From contig NZ_BAABHJ010000027.1 of NCBI RefSeq assembly GCF_039542035.1, forward strand, positions 366,346 to 430,345: a DNA stretch of 64,000 nucleotides, in the 5' to 3' direction. Positions 33,181 to 43,750 of this stretch are shown piece by piece (position 1 is the first letter of the stretch; the number at the start of each line of letters is the position of its first letter). The DNA is from Actinoallomurus liliacearum. GTDB taxonomy: Bacteria > Actinomycetota > Actinomycetes > Streptosporangiales > Streptosporangiaceae. The notes under the pieces were generated by a model that saw only the letters and a program-made list of their open reading frames with translations, was not told where the DNA came from and made no database searches. The position numbers were made by a program, and so were the translations under genes.

Positions 33181-34092
33181 TCACGCCAGTGCGCGCGGAT
33201 GCGCCGACGCATAGACCTCGCGGAGCCGGTCGACGGTGACCAGGGTGTAGACCTGGGTCGTGGTCACTGACGCGTGGCCCAGCAACTCCTGCACCACCCT
33301 AACGTCGGCGCCGCCGTCGAGCAGGTGGGTCGCGAAAGAATGCCGCAGCGTGTGCGGGGAGACGTCCCTCAGCCCGGCGCGGCCCGCCGCCGACCGCAGC
33401 GTCGACCAGGCGCTCTGGCGCGACAGCCGTCCGCCACGGGCGTTGAGGAACAGCGCGGGTCCGCCCTGGCCCCGGACGTTGAGCGTCGGCCGGGCCCGTA
33501 CGAGGTAGGCCTCCAGGGCCTCACGGGCGTACCGGCCGACCGGGACGACGCGGTCCTTGTCGCCCTTGCCGCGCAGCAGGACCACGGCGTCGTCCAGGTC
33601 GACGTCGTCCACGGCCAGGCCGACCGCCTCGGAGATGCGGGCGCCGGTGCCGTACAGCAACTCGAGCAGCGCGCGGTCGCGCATCCCCCGCGGCGTGTCC
33701 GACGGGCCGGCCGCCGCGAGGAGCCGCTCGACCTCCGCGATGCCGATGGCCTTCGGCAGCCGGCGCGGCGGCACGGGCGGCCGGACGTCCCGTGCCGGGT
33801 CGGCCGCCGACATGCCCTCGCGCACCGCGAACCGGTGCAGGCCGCGCACGGCGACGACGGCGCGGGCCGCGGAGCCGGCCGCGAGCGGCGGGTGCGCCTC
33901 GTCGCCCTCCCGCAGCGCCGCCAGGAAGGACACGACGTCGTCCTCCCCGACCTGGCCGATCGCCGTACGGCCGCGGGCGGTCAGGGCGTCGACGTAGCGG
34001 CGCAGGTCACGCCGGTATGAGCTCAACGTGTTGGCGGCCAGGCCGCGCTCGACCGCGAGATGGTCGAGGTAGGCCCGGACCTGCGCCTGCAA
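33181..34092 (-). CDS. xerD: tyrosine recombinase XerD
   Basis: A 303-residue site-specific recombinase. All catalytic residues are visible: Arg152 (GTGARISE), Lys176 (GKGDKD), His247 and Arg250 (HTLRHSFATH), His273 (LGHAS) and Tyr282 (VYT). With XerC it resolves chromosome dimers at dif. Full length and position between NUDIX and parA show it is the housekeeping enzyme rather than a phage integrase. Confidence 0.94.
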   Translation of the reverse strand: MQAQVRAYLDHLAVERGLAANTLSSYRRDLRRYVDALTARGRTAIGQVGEDDVVSFLAALREGDEAHPPLAAGSAARAVVAVRGLHRFAVREGMSAADPARDVRPPVPPRRLPKAIGIAEVERLLAAAGPSDTPRGMRDRALLELLYGTGARISEAVGLAVDDVDLDDAVVLLRGKGDKDRVVPVGRYAREALEAYLVRARPTLNVRGQGGPALFLNARGGRLSRQSAWSTLRSAAGRAGLRDVSPHTLRHSFATHLLDGGADVRVVQELLGHASVTTTQVYTLVTVDRLREVYASAHPRALA

Positions 34093-34166
34093 CGATCGTC
34101 CGACCTCTTCACCGGCGGCGGATATCAGCGCGGCACCTCATCCCGACGAGTCGTGGCGGACGCGGG

Positions 34167-34810
34167 TCACCACTCGGGGGCGTCGGGTGCGCGTAGGTCG
34201 CGGAAGCCCGTGGCCCGGGCGGCGTAGACCGACAAGATACCCATGACGGCGAGGGGATTGTGGACCTGTCCCCGGCGTACCGCGGCGACCGCCTCGTCGA
34301 GGGGCACCCACGCGACCGGCATGTCCGCCTCCTCGTGGACCCGCTCGAAGTCGTTCTCCCCCTCGGGGATCTCGCTGAGCCCACGGGCGAGGAAGAGCCG
34401 CGTCCGCTCGTTCGTCATGCCCGGTGACGTGCACGCGTCCAGGAGCGTGTGCCACTCGCGGGCGCGGTAGCCGGCCTCCTCGGCCAGCTCGCGCTCCGCC
34501 GTGCGCCACAGCGGCTCGCCCTCGACGTCGCGCAGCCCGGCCGGCGGCTCCCACAGCAGGTACCCGACGGGGTGGCGGTACTGCCGCAGCAGCAGGATCC
34601 GCTCCTTCTCGTCCAGGCAGATCACGCCCACGGATCCCGGGTGCACGACGATGTCGCGCTCGACCACCTCGGAGTCGTCGCCCTTCGGCATCCGGACCCG
34701 GTCGGTGCGCACCTCGATGATCGCGCCTGTGAACCGTGACTCGCCGCCCACGGTCTCCCAGCGGCACGGCTCGTCGGCGACGCCGCCGTCCGCGCCGGTC
34801 GCACCGCCGG

Positions 34811-34814
<4 letters not shown>
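34167..34814 (-). CDS. NUDIX hydrolase, ADP-ribose pyrophosphatase-like
   Basis: A 215-residue enzyme with the NUDIX box GEPLWRTAERELAEEAGY and the preceding LLRQYRHPVG and WEPPAG motifs of ADP-ribose pyrophosphatases. It probably hydrolyses ADP-ribose or a similar nucleotide sugar. GTG 34814 overlaps the pyrG stop by 4 bp. Confidence 0.9.
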
Positions 34815-36469
<1,655 letters not shown>

Positions 36470-36594
36470 GAAAGACGCTCCCGTGGTCGTTGTCGCGGCG
36501 TTCACCGGCGTGGCGAACAACCGAATGTCCACGGGCCACCAGGATAACAGGCGACTCTCCTGGTGGCGTCCGCCGATCCGGCGTCGAAGAGACG

Positions 36595-38691
36595 TCAGCG
36601 GTAGCCGGTCGCGTAGCTCCCGGTGGTGTTCGGCGTGCCGCCCTGGATCTGGCCGCTGAGCTCGTCGATGATCTTCCGGGCCTGGTCGGCGGCGGTGCGC
36701 GCCTGGTCCCGCTCGGTGGAGAGGGCGGCCAGGGCGTCGCGCTGCTGGGTGACGGCCTCGGCGAGCTGGTCGACCCACTCCTCGCGTTCCTTCAGCTTCT
36801 GGGCGAGGGCGTCGCGCTCGGTGGCCGCCTGCCGGGCCGACGCGAGGGCCTGGTCGCGGTCGGAGGTGGCCTGCCGGGCGGACACGAGGGCCTGGTCGCG
36901 TTCGCGGGCGGCGTCATCGGCGCGACGCTGGGCCTGGTCACGGTCGCGCACGGCGTCCTCGGCGCGGCGCTGGGTCTGAGCCAGCTCCGACTGGGCCCGC
37001 GCCTGTCCCCGCTCGGCGAGATCCCGGCCGCTCTCGGCCTTGGTCGCCTGGTCCACCGCCCGGCGGCGCTCGACGTCGAGCTCCTGGGCGCGGCGGCGGG
37101 CGTCCTCGGCCTCCTTCGCCGACGCCGCCGCCGTCTGCTGCAGGGTCAGTGCCGCCGCCTCGAGCTCGGCGACCTTGGCCCGCAGGCCGGCCACCTCGAT
37201 CTGCGCGGCCTCCAGGGTCTGGGACAGCTCGGCCGCGTGCTTGGAGATACGGTCGCGCTCGCCCTCGACGGCCTTGCGCACCGTCTGGGCCTCACCGGCG
37301 GAGCGGTGCGCCTCGTCGCGGTCCTCGCGCATCTGGTCGCGTTCGGTGAACGCCTGCCGGGCGGTGGCCTCCGCCTGCTCGGCCATCGCCCTGGCCTGGT
37401 CGGCGACCGCCTGAGCCTGTTCGGCGCCGGCCCGCGCCTGGTCGCGCTCGGTGAACGCCTGCCGCATCGCGGCCTCGGCCTGTTCGGTGGAGACCCGCAG
37501 CCGCTCGACCTCCTGCCAGGCCGACCCGGCCTCGCGCTGGGCGGCCTCCCGCTCGGCCATGAGCTGGCGCACGGCGGCCTCGGCCTGCTCGGCGCGCTGC
37601 TCGGCCTGGCGCGCCTGCGCCATGGCCTGGTCGGTCTCCTGGCGGGCGGTGACGGTCTCCCGCTGCGCCTGGTCACGCTCGGTCAGGGCCTGGCGCATCG
37701 CGGCCTCGGACTGCTCGGCCTGGGCGCGCGCCCGCAGCCCCTCCTGCCAGGCGGTCTGCGCCTCCTGCTGAGCCGTGTCCCGCTCGGAGATCGCCTGCCG
37801 CATCGCGGCCTCGGACTGCTCGACGCGCTGGCCCATCTCCTCGACCTGGCCGCGCATCCGGTCGACCTCCTGCAGGGCGGCGGCCGCGTCCTGCTTGGCG
37901 GCCTCCCGCTCGGCCATGAGGCCACGGGCGGTGGCCTCGGCCTGCTCCTTGGCCTGCCGCTCACCGAGCGTCTCCTGCTGCGCGGCGTCGCGCTCGGCCA
38001 TGAGGCCACGGGCGGTGGCCTCGGCCTGCTCCTTGAGCTGCCGCTCACCGAGCGTCTCCTGCTGCGCGGCCTCGCGTTCGACCATCAGCTGCCGCGCCGC
38101 CGCCTCGGCGGCCTCCTTGGCCTGCCGCTCGGCCTGGGTCTCCTGCCGCGCCGCCGCGGTCTCCTGCCGGGCGCCGGCGGTCTCCTGCCGGGCGGCCGCG
38201 GCCTCCTGCTGCGCGGACTCACGCTCGGCCATCATCTGGCGGACGGCGGCCTCGGCCTGCTCGGCGCGCTGTTCCATCTGGTCGTGCGAGGCGCGGATGC
38301 GCTCGACCTCCTGCAGCGCGGAGGCGGCGTCCTGTTTCGCGGACTCGCGCTCGGCCAGCATCTGGCGCGCGGTGGCCTGCGCCTGCTGCACCTGGGTGCG
38401 CAGCCGCTCCACCTCCTGCCAGGCGGACGCGGCCTCCTGCTTGGCCGACTCGTGCTCGGCGCGCACGGCGGCGATCTGCGTCGCGGCGTCCTGCTTGGCC
38501 TCGGTGACCTTCTGCTCGCCCTGCGCGAGTGCGCCGGCGAGCATGTCGGCCATCTGCCTCAGCCGGTCGACCACCTCGGCCGGTTGGTCGGTGTCGTCAG
38601 GACGCGCCGGTGGGTTGGTGTTGTTCGGCGCCCACGACGACCCGGCGCCCTCCGCGGCATAGGAACCGCCCGAACCGTTGAGATCGCTCAC
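36595..38691 (-). CDS. long coiled-coil protein, 698 aa
   Basis: After about 35 disordered residues, nearly the whole protein (40-670) is a continuous Ala/Glu/Gln/Arg-rich coiled coil with heptad-compatible repeats. Units such as AEQAEAAVRQLMAEREAAQ recur, and residues 202-257 hold two almost identical 28-residue repeats. It has no signal, membrane segment or enzyme domain. The composition recalls actinobacterial filament-like scaffolds (Scy, FilP, DivIVA relatives), which organise polar growth, but no DivIVA N-terminal motif is seen. It sits 125 bp downstream of the pyrG start, divergent from pip. A cytoskeletal role is an inference. Confidence 0.8.
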   Translation of the reverse strand: MSDLNGSGGSYAAEGAGSSWAPNNTNPPARPDDTDQPAEVVDRLRQMADMLAGALAQGEQKVTEAKQDAATQIAAVRAEHESAKQEAASAWQEVERLRTQVQQAQATARQMLAERESAKQDAASALQEVERIRASHDQMEQRAEQAEAAVRQMMAERESAQQEAAAARQETAGARQETAAARQETQAERQAKEAAEAAARQLMVEREAAQQETLGERQLKEQAEATARGLMAERDAAQQETLGERQAKEQAEATARGLMAEREAAKQDAAAALQEVDRMRGQVEEMGQRVEQSEAAMRQAISERDTAQQEAQTAWQEGLRARAQAEQSEAAMRQALTERDQAQRETVTARQETDQAMAQARQAEQRAEQAEAAVRQLMAEREAAQREAGSAWQEVERLRVSTEQAEAAMRQAFTERDQARAGAEQAQAVADQARAMAEQAEATARQAFTERDQMREDRDEAHRSAGEAQTVRKAVEGERDRISKHAAELSQTLEAAQIEVAGLRAKVAELEAAALTLQQTAAASAKEAEDARRRAQELDVERRRAVDQATKAESGRDLAERGQARAQSELAQTQRRAEDAVRDRDQAQRRADDAARERDQALVSARQATSDRDQALASARQAATERDALAQKLKEREEWVDQLAEAVTQQRDALAALSTERDQARTAADQARKIIDELSGQIQGGTPNTTGSYATGYR
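37921..38088 (-). repeat. 84-bp tandem duplication in the coiled-coil gene
   Basis: Two adjacent 84-bp units encode 28 residues each (LMxERxAAQQETLGERQx...). They keep both reading frame and heptad phase (28 = 4 x 7), so copy number could vary without breaking the coil. Confidence 0.85.
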
Positions 38692-38877
38692 ATAGGGAAC
38701 TCTAAGGGCGTCTCACCAAGCTGTCTGCCATGTCACGCAAGGTGTGGCGCATAACTCGTGATGATTTCGAGATCTACGCGAATCGATGCGTCACCCGTGA
38801 CCAGCGGTTACGCACCGTGAGGCGGTTCGCGGTCACTCTGTGCGGTCGTCGGCGTGTCGGATGCGAGAATTCCCACC

Positions 38878-39834
38878 ATGAGGACGCTCTACCCGCCGAT
38901 CGAGCCGTACGACTCCGGACTGCTCGACGTCGGCGACGACGATCAGATCTACTGGGAGGTCTGCGGCAACCCCGACGGCAAGCCCGCGGTGATGCTGCAC
39001 GGCGGGCCGGGCGGCGGCTGCACGCCGGGGCACCGGCGGCAGTTCGACCCGGAGGCGTACCGCATCGTGCTGTTCGACCAGCGCAACTGCGGGCGCAGCC
39101 GGCCGCACGCGAGCGACCCCGCCGTCTCCCTGGAGCACAACACCACCGCGAACCTCGTCGCCGACCTCGAGCGGCTCCGCGAGCACCTGGGCATCGACCG
39201 GTGGCTGGTGTTCGGCGGCTCCTGGGGAAGCGCGCTGGCGCTGGCCTACGCCGAGACGCATCCGGACCGGGTGACCGAGCTGGTCCTGCGGGGGATCTTC
39301 ACGCTGCGGCCGTTCGAGCTGTACTGGTACTACCAGGAGGGCGCCTCGCTGCTCTTCCCCGACCTGTGGGAGAAGTACGTCGCCCCGATCCCCGAGGACG
39401 AGCGGGACGACCTGATCGCCGCGTTCGCCGCGCGGCTGAACGACCCCGACCCGGACGTACGGATCCCGGCGGCGCGGGCGTGGAGCGTCTGGGAGGGCTC
39501 GACGATCACACTGCGTCCCGACCCGGAGATCATCGCGCAGCAGGACGACCCCGACTACGCGGTGGCGTTCGCCCGGATCGAGAACCACTACTTCGTCAAC
39601 GACGGTTTCTTCGAGGACGGGCAGCTCATCCGGGACGTCGACAAGATCCGGCACATCCCGGCCGTGATCGTGCAGGGCCGCTACGACATCGCGACCCCGG
39701 CGGCGACCGCGTGGGACCTGCACAAGGCCTGGCCGGAGGCGGACTTCCACCTCGTCGACGACGCGGGACACGCCTACAGCGAGCCGGGCATCCTGCACCA
39801 CCTCATCGAGGCCACCGACCGCTTCGCCCGTTGA
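38878..39834 (+). CDS. pip: proline iminopeptidase
   Basis: A 318-residue alpha/beta hydrolase of peptidase family S33 that removes N-terminal proline from peptides. Signatures are HGGPGGGCTPGHRRQFD (oxyanion region), GGSWGS with the nucleophilic Ser, QGRYDIATP (Asp) and DDAGHAYSEP (His). ATG 38878 begins the family sequence RTLYPPIEPYDSG; a GTG 8 codons earlier is possible. Cytoplasmic. It is divergent from the coiled-coil gene; the 186-bp gap has no supported element. Confidence 0.95.
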   Translation: MRTLYPPIEPYDSGLLDVGDDDQIYWEVCGNPDGKPAVMLHGGPGGGCTPGHRRQFDPEAYRIVLFDQRNCGRSRPHASDPAVSLEHNTTANLVADLERLREHLGIDRWLVFGGSWGSALALAYAETHPDRVTELVLRGIFTLRPFELYWYYQEGASLLFPDLWEKYVAPIPEDERDDLIAAFAARLNDPDPDVRIPAARAWSVWEGSTITLRPDPEIIAQQDDPDYAVAFARIENHYFVNDGFFEDGQLIRDVDKIRHIPAVIVQGRYDIATPAATAWDLHKAWPEADFHLVDDAGHAYSEPGILHHLIEATDRFAR

Positions 39835-39892
39835 CGCGGCGGATCGATCGCCGCCAGGATGGCACCACCGTAACGACTTAGGTGGTGTGCCC

Positions 39893-40819
39893 ATGGCCCT
39901 CGTTCAGCGGTCGATCGCCGTACTGGACGCTCCGTCGAACCTCGGGCTCCGGCCGCCGCGCGAGGGCCACGAGCCCGGGGTCCGCGGCCTCGCGGCCGCG
40001 TTGCGCGGGCACGGCGTCGTCGACCGGCTCGGCGCGGCCGACGCGGGCCGGGTCGAGCCCCCGCCGTACTCCTTCGCCGCCGAGCCGGTCACCGGCTTCC
40101 TGAACGGACCGGCGATCGCGGAGTTCTCCGTGCGGCTCGCGGACCGCGTCGGGGACCTCCTCGACGCGAGACGGTTCCCGCTCGTGCTGGGCGGCGACTG
40201 CGGCATCGCGCTGGGGCCGGCCCTGGCGCTGCGGCGGCGCGGCTCGTACGGGTTCGTCTACCTCGACGGGCACGACGACTACTCCCCGCTGCGCGACCCG
40301 GCGAGCCGGCACGGCCGGTTCACCGCCGGGGGCACGGCGCTCGCGCTCGTCACCGGGCACGGCCCGGCCGCGCTGACCGACATCGAGGGCCTCGGTCCGT
40401 ACATCGCCGAGGAGCACGCCGCGCACATCGGCGTGCAGTACGAGCCGGAGGACCTCGAGCTGTTCGACCACGAGCCGTTCCGCACCTCGCCGATCCACCG
40501 GTACCCGATCGAGTACGTCCGCGAGCACGGCGCCGCGGCGGCCGCCGAGGCCGCGCGCCGGGACCTGGCGGCGGCGCCCGTCGAGGGTCACTGGATCCAC
40601 ATCGACGCGGACGTGCTGGACAAGAGCGTGATGTCGGCGGTCGACTCCCCCAACCCGGACGGCCTGTCTCTCCCGGAGTTCACCGAGGTCCTGGCGACCC
40701 TTCTCGGCGACCCGCGCGCGGTCGGCATGCACGTGGGCATCTACGACCCGGAGCTCGACCCGTCGGGCGAGGCGGGCGGCGCCCTGGTCGACGCCCTCGT
40801 CACCGCGCTCACGCGCTGA
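39893..40819 (+). CDS. arginase/ureohydrolase-fold protein with Cys in place of a metal His
   Basis: A 308-residue arginase-family protein. Metal motifs are LDGHDDY (Asp125, His127, Asp129) and HIDADVLD (Asp238, Asp240). The first motif, normally GGDHS, reads GGDCG, so the first Mn ligand is Cys103. The same change is common in an actinobacterial subfamily, so it is probably functional, but arginase activity should not be assumed. It probably hydrolyses a guanidino or formimino compound. AGGTGG precedes the ATG. Confidence 0.85.
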   Translation: MALVQRSIAVLDAPSNLGLRPPREGHEPGVRGLAAALRGHGVVDRLGAADAGRVEPPPYSFAAEPVTGFLNGPAIAEFSVRLADRVGDLLDARRFPLVLGGDCGIALGPALALRRRGSYGFVYLDGHDDYSPLRDPASRHGRFTAGGTALALVTGHGPAALTDIEGLGPYIAEEHAAHIGVQYEPEDLELFDHEPFRTSPIHRYPIEYVREHGAAAAAEAARRDLAAAPVEGHWIHIDADVLDKSVMSAVDSPNPDGLSLPEFTEVLATLLGDPRAVGMHVGIYDPELDPSGEAGGALVDALVTALTR

Positions 40820-40898
40820 ACGCCTCTCCCCATAACCGAACATGATTCGGTACGGTGGGAGGCGAACGCGCACGAGAGTGAGGCGGCGACGGTGAGCC

Positions 40899-42065
40899 AT
40901 GGCTGAGACCGCGATCGCCGGGCTGGGCATGACCGAGCTCGGCAAGGTGTACGGCCACAGTCCGCGCCGCCTGGCGGCGCAGGCCGTGCGGGCGGCGGCG
41001 GCCGACGCCGGACTGGCCCTCACCGACCTGGACGGCCTGATCGTCGCGCCGGGCATGTCGGGCGGTCCCGGCGTGGAGCTGGCCCGCACGCTCGGCCTGC
41101 GCGACCTCCGGCTGCTCACGACGATGAACGCGTTCGGCGCCTCCGCCGGCGCGATGGTGGCCTACGCCACGTCGATGATCTCTGCGGGCTCGGCGAGCGC
41201 CGTCGCCTGCGTGTTCGCCGACGCGCCGCTGCGGCCCGAACGCCCGGCGGGCGCGGCGTACGACCGGACCGCGCCCGAGTGGCACGGCCTGGACGGCCTC
41301 CGCGCGGCCCTCGGGTTCCGCAGCGTCAACGCCTACTACGCGCTGGCCGCCCGGCGGCACATGGCCCGCTACGGCACGACCAGCGAGCAGTTCGGCGCGA
41401 TCGCGGTCGGTACGCGAGCCTGGGCGACCGGCAATCCCCTCGCCCAGATGCGCGAGCCGATCTCGCTGCGCGACCACCAGGAGTCCCGCTGGGTCGTCGA
41501 GCCGCTGCACCTCCTCGACTGCTGCCTCGTCTCCAACGGCGGCGTCGCGGTCATCGTCACCGGCGCCGAGCGCGCCCGCGACCTCGCGCGGCCACCGGTG
41601 TACGTCTGGGGCTGGGGGCAGGGCCATCCCGGGCACCGGCTGGAACGCGGCAGTGAGTTCGGGCTGACGACCGGCGCCGCGATCTCCGGCCCGGCGGCGA
41701 TGAAGATGGCCGGCGTCACCACCGGCGACATCACCATGTGCCAGCTGTACGACTGCTACACCTACACCGTGCTGGTGTCCCTGGAGGACTACGGCTTCTG
41801 CGCCAAGGGCGAGGGCGGCCCGTTCGCCGCGAGCGGCACGCTCGGCCCCGGCGGGGCGCTGCCGACCAACACCGGCGGCGGGCAGCTGTCCGCGTACTAC
41901 ATGTGGGGGATGACGCCGCTGTCGGAGGCGGTCATCCAGGCCCGCGGCGACGGCGGCGAGCGCCAGGCGGCCCGTAACGACCTGATCCTGGTCAGCGGCA
42001 ACGGCGGCATCATCGACCACCACTCGACCCTGATCGTCGGCCCGCACCCGAAGGGGCATCGATGA
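40899..42065 (+). CDS. thiolase-like (Ltp-type) protein lacking the nucleophilic Cys
   Basis: A 388-residue thiolase-fold protein. The usual nucleophile motif N.CxSG is replaced by NAFGASAG, so classical thiolysis is unlikely. It keeps QLYDCYTYTVL and GNGGIIDHHS near the C-terminus. Thiolase-like Ltp proteins that pair with DUF35 proteins catalyse retro-aldol cleavage of acyl-CoA side chains in steroid degradation (Ltp2-ChsH2). The 4-bp overlap with the DUF35 gene supports an analogous pair. The actual substrate is unknown. Confidence 0.85.
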   Translation: MAETAIAGLGMTELGKVYGHSPRRLAAQAVRAAAADAGLALTDLDGLIVAPGMSGGPGVELARTLGLRDLRLLTTMNAFGASAGAMVAYATSMISAGSASAVACVFADAPLRPERPAGAAYDRTAPEWHGLDGLRAALGFRSVNAYYALAARRHMARYGTTSEQFGAIAVGTRAWATGNPLAQMREPISLRDHQESRWVVEPLHLLDCCLVSNGGVAVIVTGAERARDLARPPVYVWGWGQGHPGHRLERGSEFGLTTGAAISGPAAMKMAGVTTGDITMCQLYDCYTYTVLVSLEDYGFCAKGEGGPFAASGTLGPGGALPTNTGGGQLSAYYMWGMTPLSEAVIQARGDGGERQAARNDLILVSGNGGIIDHHSTLIVGPHPKGHR

Positions 42066-42457
42066 ACGTGGACGGCGTCGTGCGGCGGGACGCCCGCTCC
42101 GGTCCGTTCTTCGACGGCGCGGCGCGGGACCGGCTGATGATCCGCCGCTGCGCGCCCTGCGACCGCTGGTACGCCCCGGACGCCGGCGGCTGCCCCGAGT
42201 GCGGCGCCGAGGAGCTCGACTGGGCGGAGGCCAGCGGCCGGGCGGTCCTCGTGTCCTGGGCGGTCGCGCACCTGCGCGGTGGCGACCCCGCGCCGCTGGC
42301 GCTGGTCGAGCTCGCCGAGGGACCGTGGATGTACGGGCGGCTGCACGGGGTCACCGCCCCGCGCGAGGGGCTGCCGCTGCGTGCGCGCTTCGTCCATCCG
42401 GACGAGGGCGAGAGCCATCCCGTTTTCGAGGAGGACCGTGAAGACCGAGGTCTGTGA
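42062..42457 (+). CDS. DUF35 OB-fold protein with zinc ribbon
   Basis: A 131-residue partner protein. The zinc ribbon uses Cys30, Cys33, Cys44 and Cys47 (CAPC and CPEC), followed by an OB-fold (AVLVSWAVAHL, ALVELAEGPWMYGRL). DUF35 proteins bind acyl-CoA and activate thiolase-like enzymes. ATGA overlap with the thiolase-like gene and a 20-bp overlap with the next gene indicate one operon. Confidence 0.9.
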   Translation: MNVDGVVRRDARSGPFFDGAARDRLMIRRCAPCDRWYAPDAGGCPECGAEELDWAEASGRAVLVSWAVAHLRGGDPAPLALVELAEGPWMYGRLHGVTAPREGLPLRARFVHPDEGESHPVFEEDREDRGL

Positions 42458-43568
42458 CAGGTTCGGGATCGAGTTCCCGCTGTTCGCCTTCAGCCATTGC
42501 CGTGACGTCGTCGCGGCGGTCACGAACGCGGGCGGCTTCGGCGTGCTCGGCGCGGTCGCCTACAGTCCCGACCGCCTCGAGGAGGAGCTGCGCTGGATCG
42601 ACGAGCACGTCGGCGGCCGCCCGTACGGCGTCGACGTCCTCGTCCCCGGCAAGATCGCCAAGGAGGCGGCGGACGGCCGCGGCTCGCTGCTGTCCGCGGT
42701 CCCGCCGGAACACTGGGACTTCCTGAAGGGGCTGTTCGAGAAGTACGGCGTCCCGGCGCCGCCACCGGAGGCGCGCAGCGACCCGCGGGTCGACGGCGTG
42801 GGACGGCAGGTGACGCAGCAGGGCGCGACCGAGCTGATCGACGTGGCGCTGGCCCATCCGATCCGGCTGATCGCCAGCGCGCTCGGCCCGCCCCCTCCGA
42901 TCATGGTCGAGCGGGCCCGCGCCGCCGGAGTGCCCGTGGCGGCGCTGGTCGGCACGGTCGAGCACGCCCGGCGCCAGGTCGAGGCCGGGGTCGACCTCAT
43001 CGTGGCGCAGGGCGGTGAGGCCGGCGGCCACACCGGCGAGATCTCCACGATGGTGTTGGTCCCGGAGGTCGTCGACGCCGTCGCGCCGCTCCCGGTCCTC
43101 GCCGCGGGCGGCATCGCGACCGGGCGGCAGATGGCGGCCGCGCTGGCCCTGGGCGCGTCGGGCGTCTGGTGCGGCTCGGTCTGGCTGACGACTGAGGAGG
43201 CCGAGACCCTGCCCGCGGTCAAGGCCAAGATGCTCGCCGCCACGTCCCGGGACACCGTCCGCTCACGGTCGCGCACGGGCAAGCCGGCCCGGCAGCTCCG
43301 GTCTGCCTGGACCGACGAGTGGGACTCCGCGGACAGCCCCGGCCCGCTGCCGATGCCCCTGCAGATGATCGTCGCCGAGGGCGCGATGGCGCCCATCGGC
43401 AAGGCCGCCGAGGCCGGCAACGAGGGCGCCCGGGAGCTGGCCAACTACTTCGTCGGCCAGGTCGTCGGGCTGATGAACACCGTCAAGCCCGCGCGTCAGG
43501 TCGTCTACGACATGATCGAGGAGTTCGCCGACGCCCTCGAGCGGCTCAACCGCATCACCGGCGAGTGA
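42438..43568 (+). CDS. nitronate monooxygenase-like FMN protein
   Basis: A 376-residue TIM-barrel flavoprotein of the NMO/enoyl reductase (FabK-like) group. Motifs are NAGGFGVLGAVAYSP, QGGEAGGHTG and LAAGGIATGRQMAAALALGA, the last for FMN phosphate. GTG 42438 follows AGGAGG and overlaps the DUF35 gene by 20 bp. Members oxidise nitronates or reduce acyl-CoA/quinones. With the thiolase-like pair it may reduce or oxidise an unsaturated CoA ester (inference). Confidence 0.88.
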   Translation: MKTEVCDRFGIEFPLFAFSHCRDVVAAVTNAGGFGVLGAVAYSPDRLEEELRWIDEHVGGRPYGVDVLVPGKIAKEAADGRGSLLSAVPPEHWDFLKGLFEKYGVPAPPPEARSDPRVDGVGRQVTQQGATELIDVALAHPIRLIASALGPPPPIMVERARAAGVPVAALVGTVEHARRQVEAGVDLIVAQGGEAGGHTGEISTMVLVPEVVDAVAPLPVLAAGGIATGRQMAAALALGASGVWCGSVWLTTEEAETLPAVKAKMLAATSRDTVRSRSRTGKPARQLRSAWTDEWDSADSPGPLPMPLQMIVAEGAMAPIGKAAEAGNEGARELANYFVGQVVGLMNTVKPARQVVYDMIEEFADALERLNRITGE

Positions 43569-43750
43569 AGGCCCCGCTCCGCGCCGGTCCGGGACCGGGC
43601 CGGCGCGGAGCCCATCAATCGGGCATGTCCCCATCCCGGGTTGTGGTCGGGACGCATCCCCAGGTGACGTGAAAACGCCAGATCCGCCTCGTACGCTGCA
43701 TTCACGACGGTCCGTCACCGTCGTACGGTGCGATTTCGCGGGGGTGCGGC

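Noticed and set aside
33181..34092. Phage or island integrase
   Set aside because: The tyrosine recombinase sits in the conserved pyrG-NUDIX-xerD-parA-scpAB block and has XerD length and motifs.
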